From: Selenomonas sp.
GTDB taxonomy: Bacteria; Bacillota; Negativicutes; Selenomonadales; Selenomonadaceae
DNA length: 16,527 nucleotides
Assembly (NCBI GenBank): GCA_003518745.1
Contig: DOYB01000150.1
Span: 1 to 16,527, forward strand
Reading direction: 5' to 3'
Shown one piece after another: positions 14,414 to 16,527 of this stretch. A program made the position numbers and the translations under genes. The notes below the pieces were generated by a model, which saw nothing but the letters and a program-made list of their open reading frames with translations, searched no databases and was not told where the DNA came from. Positions within the stretch are counted from its first letter, which is position 1. Each line of letters starts with the position of its first letter.

Positions 14414-15976
14414 ATGGAACATAGCGCATGGTCTATTTTGCCTCCCCTAATTGCCATAATCCTGGCACTTTGGACAAAAGAGGTATATATGTCCCTGATT
14501 ATAGCTATTTTTTCAGGTGCTTTGCTCTATACAGGCTTTGACCCCCTAGAATCCATACTTACAATGTTCGCGGTAATGGAGGAAAAGGTCGGCTCAAATG
14601 TAAATATTTTGGTATTCCTGGTCATTCTCGGAATACTTGTGGCTGCTATCTCCAAATCAGGAGCAACCAGAGCATATGGTGAATGGGCCGCAAAGTCCAT
14701 AAGCGGTAAACGAAGTACATTGTTTTTAACGGGCCTCCTTGGAATAGTAATCTTTATTGATGATTATTTTAACTGTCTGACCGTTGGAACAGTAATGCGG
14801 CCTATTACAGATAAATTCAAGATTTCCCGCGCTAAGCTGGCTTATGTTATCGATACCACTGCCGCCCCTATCTGCATCATAGCCCCTGTCTCCAGCTGGG
14901 CCGCCGCAGTAAGCTCTTCCCTGCCTGAGAACAGCTCCATCGACGGATTTGAATTATTCATACAGACCATTCCCTTCAATTTATATGCTATTCTGGCTAT
15001 GATATTTATGGTCTTCATCATCTTCACCGGAAGAGACTTTTCCGCTATGGGTGATACCGTAGTTAAAAACAGAGAGAATTTCATAATCCCAAAGGAATAT
15101 AGGGAAGAAGCTGAGGCTGAATATCAACATTCCAACAAGGTTGACGTGGATTACAAATTAACCGATGAGACCGAAAACCACTTAAGAAAATGCAGTGTAA
15201 TGGATCTGTTCCTTCCCATACTTGTACTCATAATCGCCTGTGTATATGGCATGCTCTACACTGGCGGTATACACGAGGGATCTTCCGTGGCAAATGCCTT
15301 TGCGAATTGTGACGCTTCAAAGGCACTGGTTCTGGGCTCGTTTATAGCCTTTATATTTACCGGACTTCTCTACATGACTAGACGCATACTGTCCTTCAAA
15401 GCATTCTGTGAATGCTTCAGCAATGGTTTCAAAGCAATGGTCCCCGCAATTTTCATACTCTGCCTTGCTTGGACCCTTTCAGGAATCTGCAACGATAAAT
15501 ACCTTGATTTGGGAGGCTTTGTAGGCACATTGGTAAGTGAGCATACCTCCATTGTCATGTTCCTGCCACCTGTATTCTTCGTTGTTTCCCTTTGCATGGC
15601 CTTTGCTACGGGAACCTCATGGGGCACATTTGGCATTCTGATTCCAATTGCTGTTGCCACCATGGGGACTGACGCGGCAAACACCTCTTTGCTAGTCCTC
15701 TGCGTGGCGGCTATCCTGTCCGGCGCCGTAAGCGGTGACCATGCCTCACCTATCTCAGATACGACTATACTGGCATCCGCGGGTGCTCAATGTCATCACA
15801 TTGAGCATGTACGTACCCAGTTCCCATACGTAATGGCCGTTTCCGCATGCAGCCTTATAGGCTATCTTGTGGACGGAGTTACTCTGAACGGGTGGATGGG
15901 TCTTGCAGCCGGATTCATCTGTCTGTTAGCTGTTATGTTCTTCATCCAGTCAAAGGTTCAGGTAAAGGAAATATAA
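14414..15976 (+). CDS. nhaC: NhaC-family Na+/H+ antiporter
   Basis: A 520-residue antiporter of the NhaC family (Na_H_antiporter), with about 12 membrane helices. It would exchange cytoplasmic Na+ for external H+ to keep ion and pH balance; some relatives exchange organic acids such as malate for lactate. Family marks are FIDDYFNCLTVG (114-125), VIDTTAAPICIIAPVSSW (145-162), AFATGTSWGTFGILIPIA (396-413) and SGAVSGDHASPISDTTILA (436-454). A soluble loop of about 60 residues (205-262) is rich in charge. I chose the ATG at 14414, with GAAGGA 6 bases upstream; a TTG six codons earlier overlaps that site. The gene stands alone after rsmA and ends before a GC-rich hairpin terminator. Substrate is inferred from family only. 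Confidence 0.9.
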   Translation: MEHSAWSILPPLIAIILALWTKEVYMSLIIAIFSGALLYTGFDPLESILTMFAVMEEKVGSNVNILVFLVILGILVAAISKSGATRAYGEWAAKSISGKRSTLFLTGLLGIVIFIDDYFNCLTVGTVMRPITDKFKISRAKLAYVIDTTAAPICIIAPVSSWAAAVSSSLPENSSIDGFELFIQTIPFNLYAILAMIFMVFIIFTGRDFSAMGDTVVKNRENFIIPKEYREEAEAEYQHSNKVDVDYKLTDETENHLRKCSVMDLFLPILVLIIACVYGMLYTGGIHEGSSVANAFANCDASKALVLGSFIAFIFTGLLYMTRRILSFKAFCECFSNGFKAMVPAIFILCLAWTLSGICNDKYLDLGGFVGTLVSEHTSIVMFLPPVFFVVSLCMAFATGTSWGTFGILIPIAVATMGTDAANTSLLVLCVAAILSGAVSGDHASPISDTTILASAGAQCHHIEHVRTQFPYVMAVSACSLIGYLVDGVTLNGWMGLAAGFICLLAVMFFIQSKVQVKEI

Positions 15977-16022
15977 AAAAAGCAGGACATAAAAATGGTT
16001 CCTGAGTAACTATTTCCTAATA

Positions 16023-16045
16023 ATTTGCGTGAAATCCACGCGAAT
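16023..16045 (+). repeat. Hairpin between nhaC and its terminator
   Basis: ATTTGCGTG (16023-16031) and CACGCGAAT (16037-16045) form nine pairs, one of them a G-U wobble in RNA, around a 5-base loop. No T-run follows. It lies about 47 bases after the nhaC stop and may protect the transcript end. Confidence 0.5.
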
Positions 16046-16057
16046 CAGCATGTAAAT

Positions 16058-16098
16058 AGCCCCTATCAGAATTGAGTATCCGACAGGGGCTTATCTTT
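16058..16098 (+). terminator. Probable terminator of nhaC
   Basis: AGCCCCTATC (16058-16067) pairs with GACAGGGGCT (16082-16091) with one mismatch, around a 14-base loop, and TATCTTT follows. The GC-rich stem is good; the T-run is broken, so efficiency is uncertain. The stem would also form in transcripts from the opposite side. Confidence 0.6.
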
Positions 16099-16328
16099 AC
16101 CAACATACTGTCTTGAGGTCTTCTCTATAGCTGCATAACAGTCCTCATAGAATTCACTGGAATGAGCTTCACGAACCTACTTCCACAAATAGAATGAAAT
16201 GGAATATTTGAAGAGTCGAATCCTAATAACATGCAGGATGGTGCATACCAGAAGGAGCAAGAACTTCCCTAGCCATTCGTAATGGCCTCATCTGGATTTT
16301 TCCTTGTATATGATTCCAAGCGTAGAAC
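16099..16328. other. Intergenic stretch without a convincing gene
   Basis: I find no open frame with a ribosome site, no promoter and no repeat of note. On the minus strand a 36-codon open run ending at 16066 (from 16176, bounded upstream by a TAG) has protein-like composition (SSEFYEDCYAAIEKTS), but it has no start codon and may be a decayed gene fragment or chance. Confidence 0.4.
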
Positions 16329-16349
16329 AAAAAAAGCCCCGAAAAGGAC
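16329..16349 (-). terminator. Possible terminator of the tRNA-Trp transcript
   Basis: On the minus strand GTCC and GGGC form a four-pair stem (one G-U) around a 6-base loop, followed by seven Ts (16335-16329). The stem is short, so this is tentative. It is the first T-run downstream of the tRNA. Confidence 0.4.
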
Positions 16350-16358
16350 AAAATCGGT

Positions 16359-16372
16359 TTGAACTCACAACC
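16359..16372 (-). repeat. Copy of the tRNA-Trp T-arm sequence
   Basis: The 14 bases TTGAACTCACAACC (plus strand) recur exactly in the T-arm of the tRNA at 16471-16484, offset by 112 bases. Beside it lies a 6-bp hairpin with a 4-base loop (16372-16387). The surrounding bases do not fold into a full cloverleaf: the T-stem lacks its 3' half. It may be a degenerate tRNA or the trace of an insertion. Confidence 0.5.
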
Positions 16373-16452
16373 AAAACAGAGGTTTTGAGCCCAGGAATTA
16401 TGCACAAAAATACCGCCCTTCCTGCGTTTCAAGAGGACGGTTGTACATCAGA

Positions 16453-16527
<75 letters not shown>

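Noticed and set aside
16223..16432. A 69-codon minus-strand frame downstream of the tRNA
   Set aside because: It would start at TTG, has no ribosome site, and runs through the copied T-arm and the T-run terminator. Its composition is not convincing.

Overview
This window looks like chromosomal housekeeping DNA from a Bacillota (Firmicutes) bacterium of moderate GC content. The evidence is the tig-clpP-clpX order, the rnmV-rsmA pair encoding RNase M5 and the 16S rRNA dimethylase, and a YaaO-like decarboxylase next to tmk, as in Bacillus. Shine-Dalgarno sites are strong (GGAGG-type) and promoters have clear TTGNNN-17-TANNNT spacing. An anaerobe, perhaps a Negativicute, is my best guess, but that is inference. 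I see no phage, insertion sequence, CRISPR array or rRNA operon.

Left half, minus strand, read right to left: rmuC, a MATE transporter fused to an RsbW-like ATPase domain, a gamma-class carbonic anhydrase-like protein, ndk, a PduO-type cobalamin adenosyltransferase, tig, clpP and the start of clpX (cut by the window edge). A promoter lies in front of rmuC, the carbonic anhydrase-like gene and tig. A strong intrinsic terminator closes ndk. The carbonic anhydrase promoter is overlaid by a perfect 13-bp inverted repeat.

Right half, plus strand: a promoter divergent from rmuC drives two tandem TrkH-like potassium transporter subunits with no trkA in view. Next is a 73-codon membrane protein gene whose only well-placed start codon is ATT, closed by an intrinsic terminator. 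A tight run of yaaO-like decarboxylase, tmk, rnmV and rsmA follows, then an NhaC-type Na+/H+ antiporter with its terminator. The last 430 bases hold no convincing protein gene. They end in a minus-strand tRNA-Trp whose first base lies beyond the window, with a copied T-arm segment about 110 bases downstream of it.

Functional themes are proteostasis (trigger factor feeding ClpXP), nucleotide supply (Ndk, Tmk), rRNA maturation (RNase M5, RsmA) and ion homeostasis (TrkH pair, NhaC). The points most worth following up are the MATE-ATPase fusion, the AUU-initiated small membrane protein, a possible Shine-Dalgarno-sequestering leader before the decarboxylase, the inverted repeat over the carbonic anhydrase promoter, and the divergent TrkH pair.
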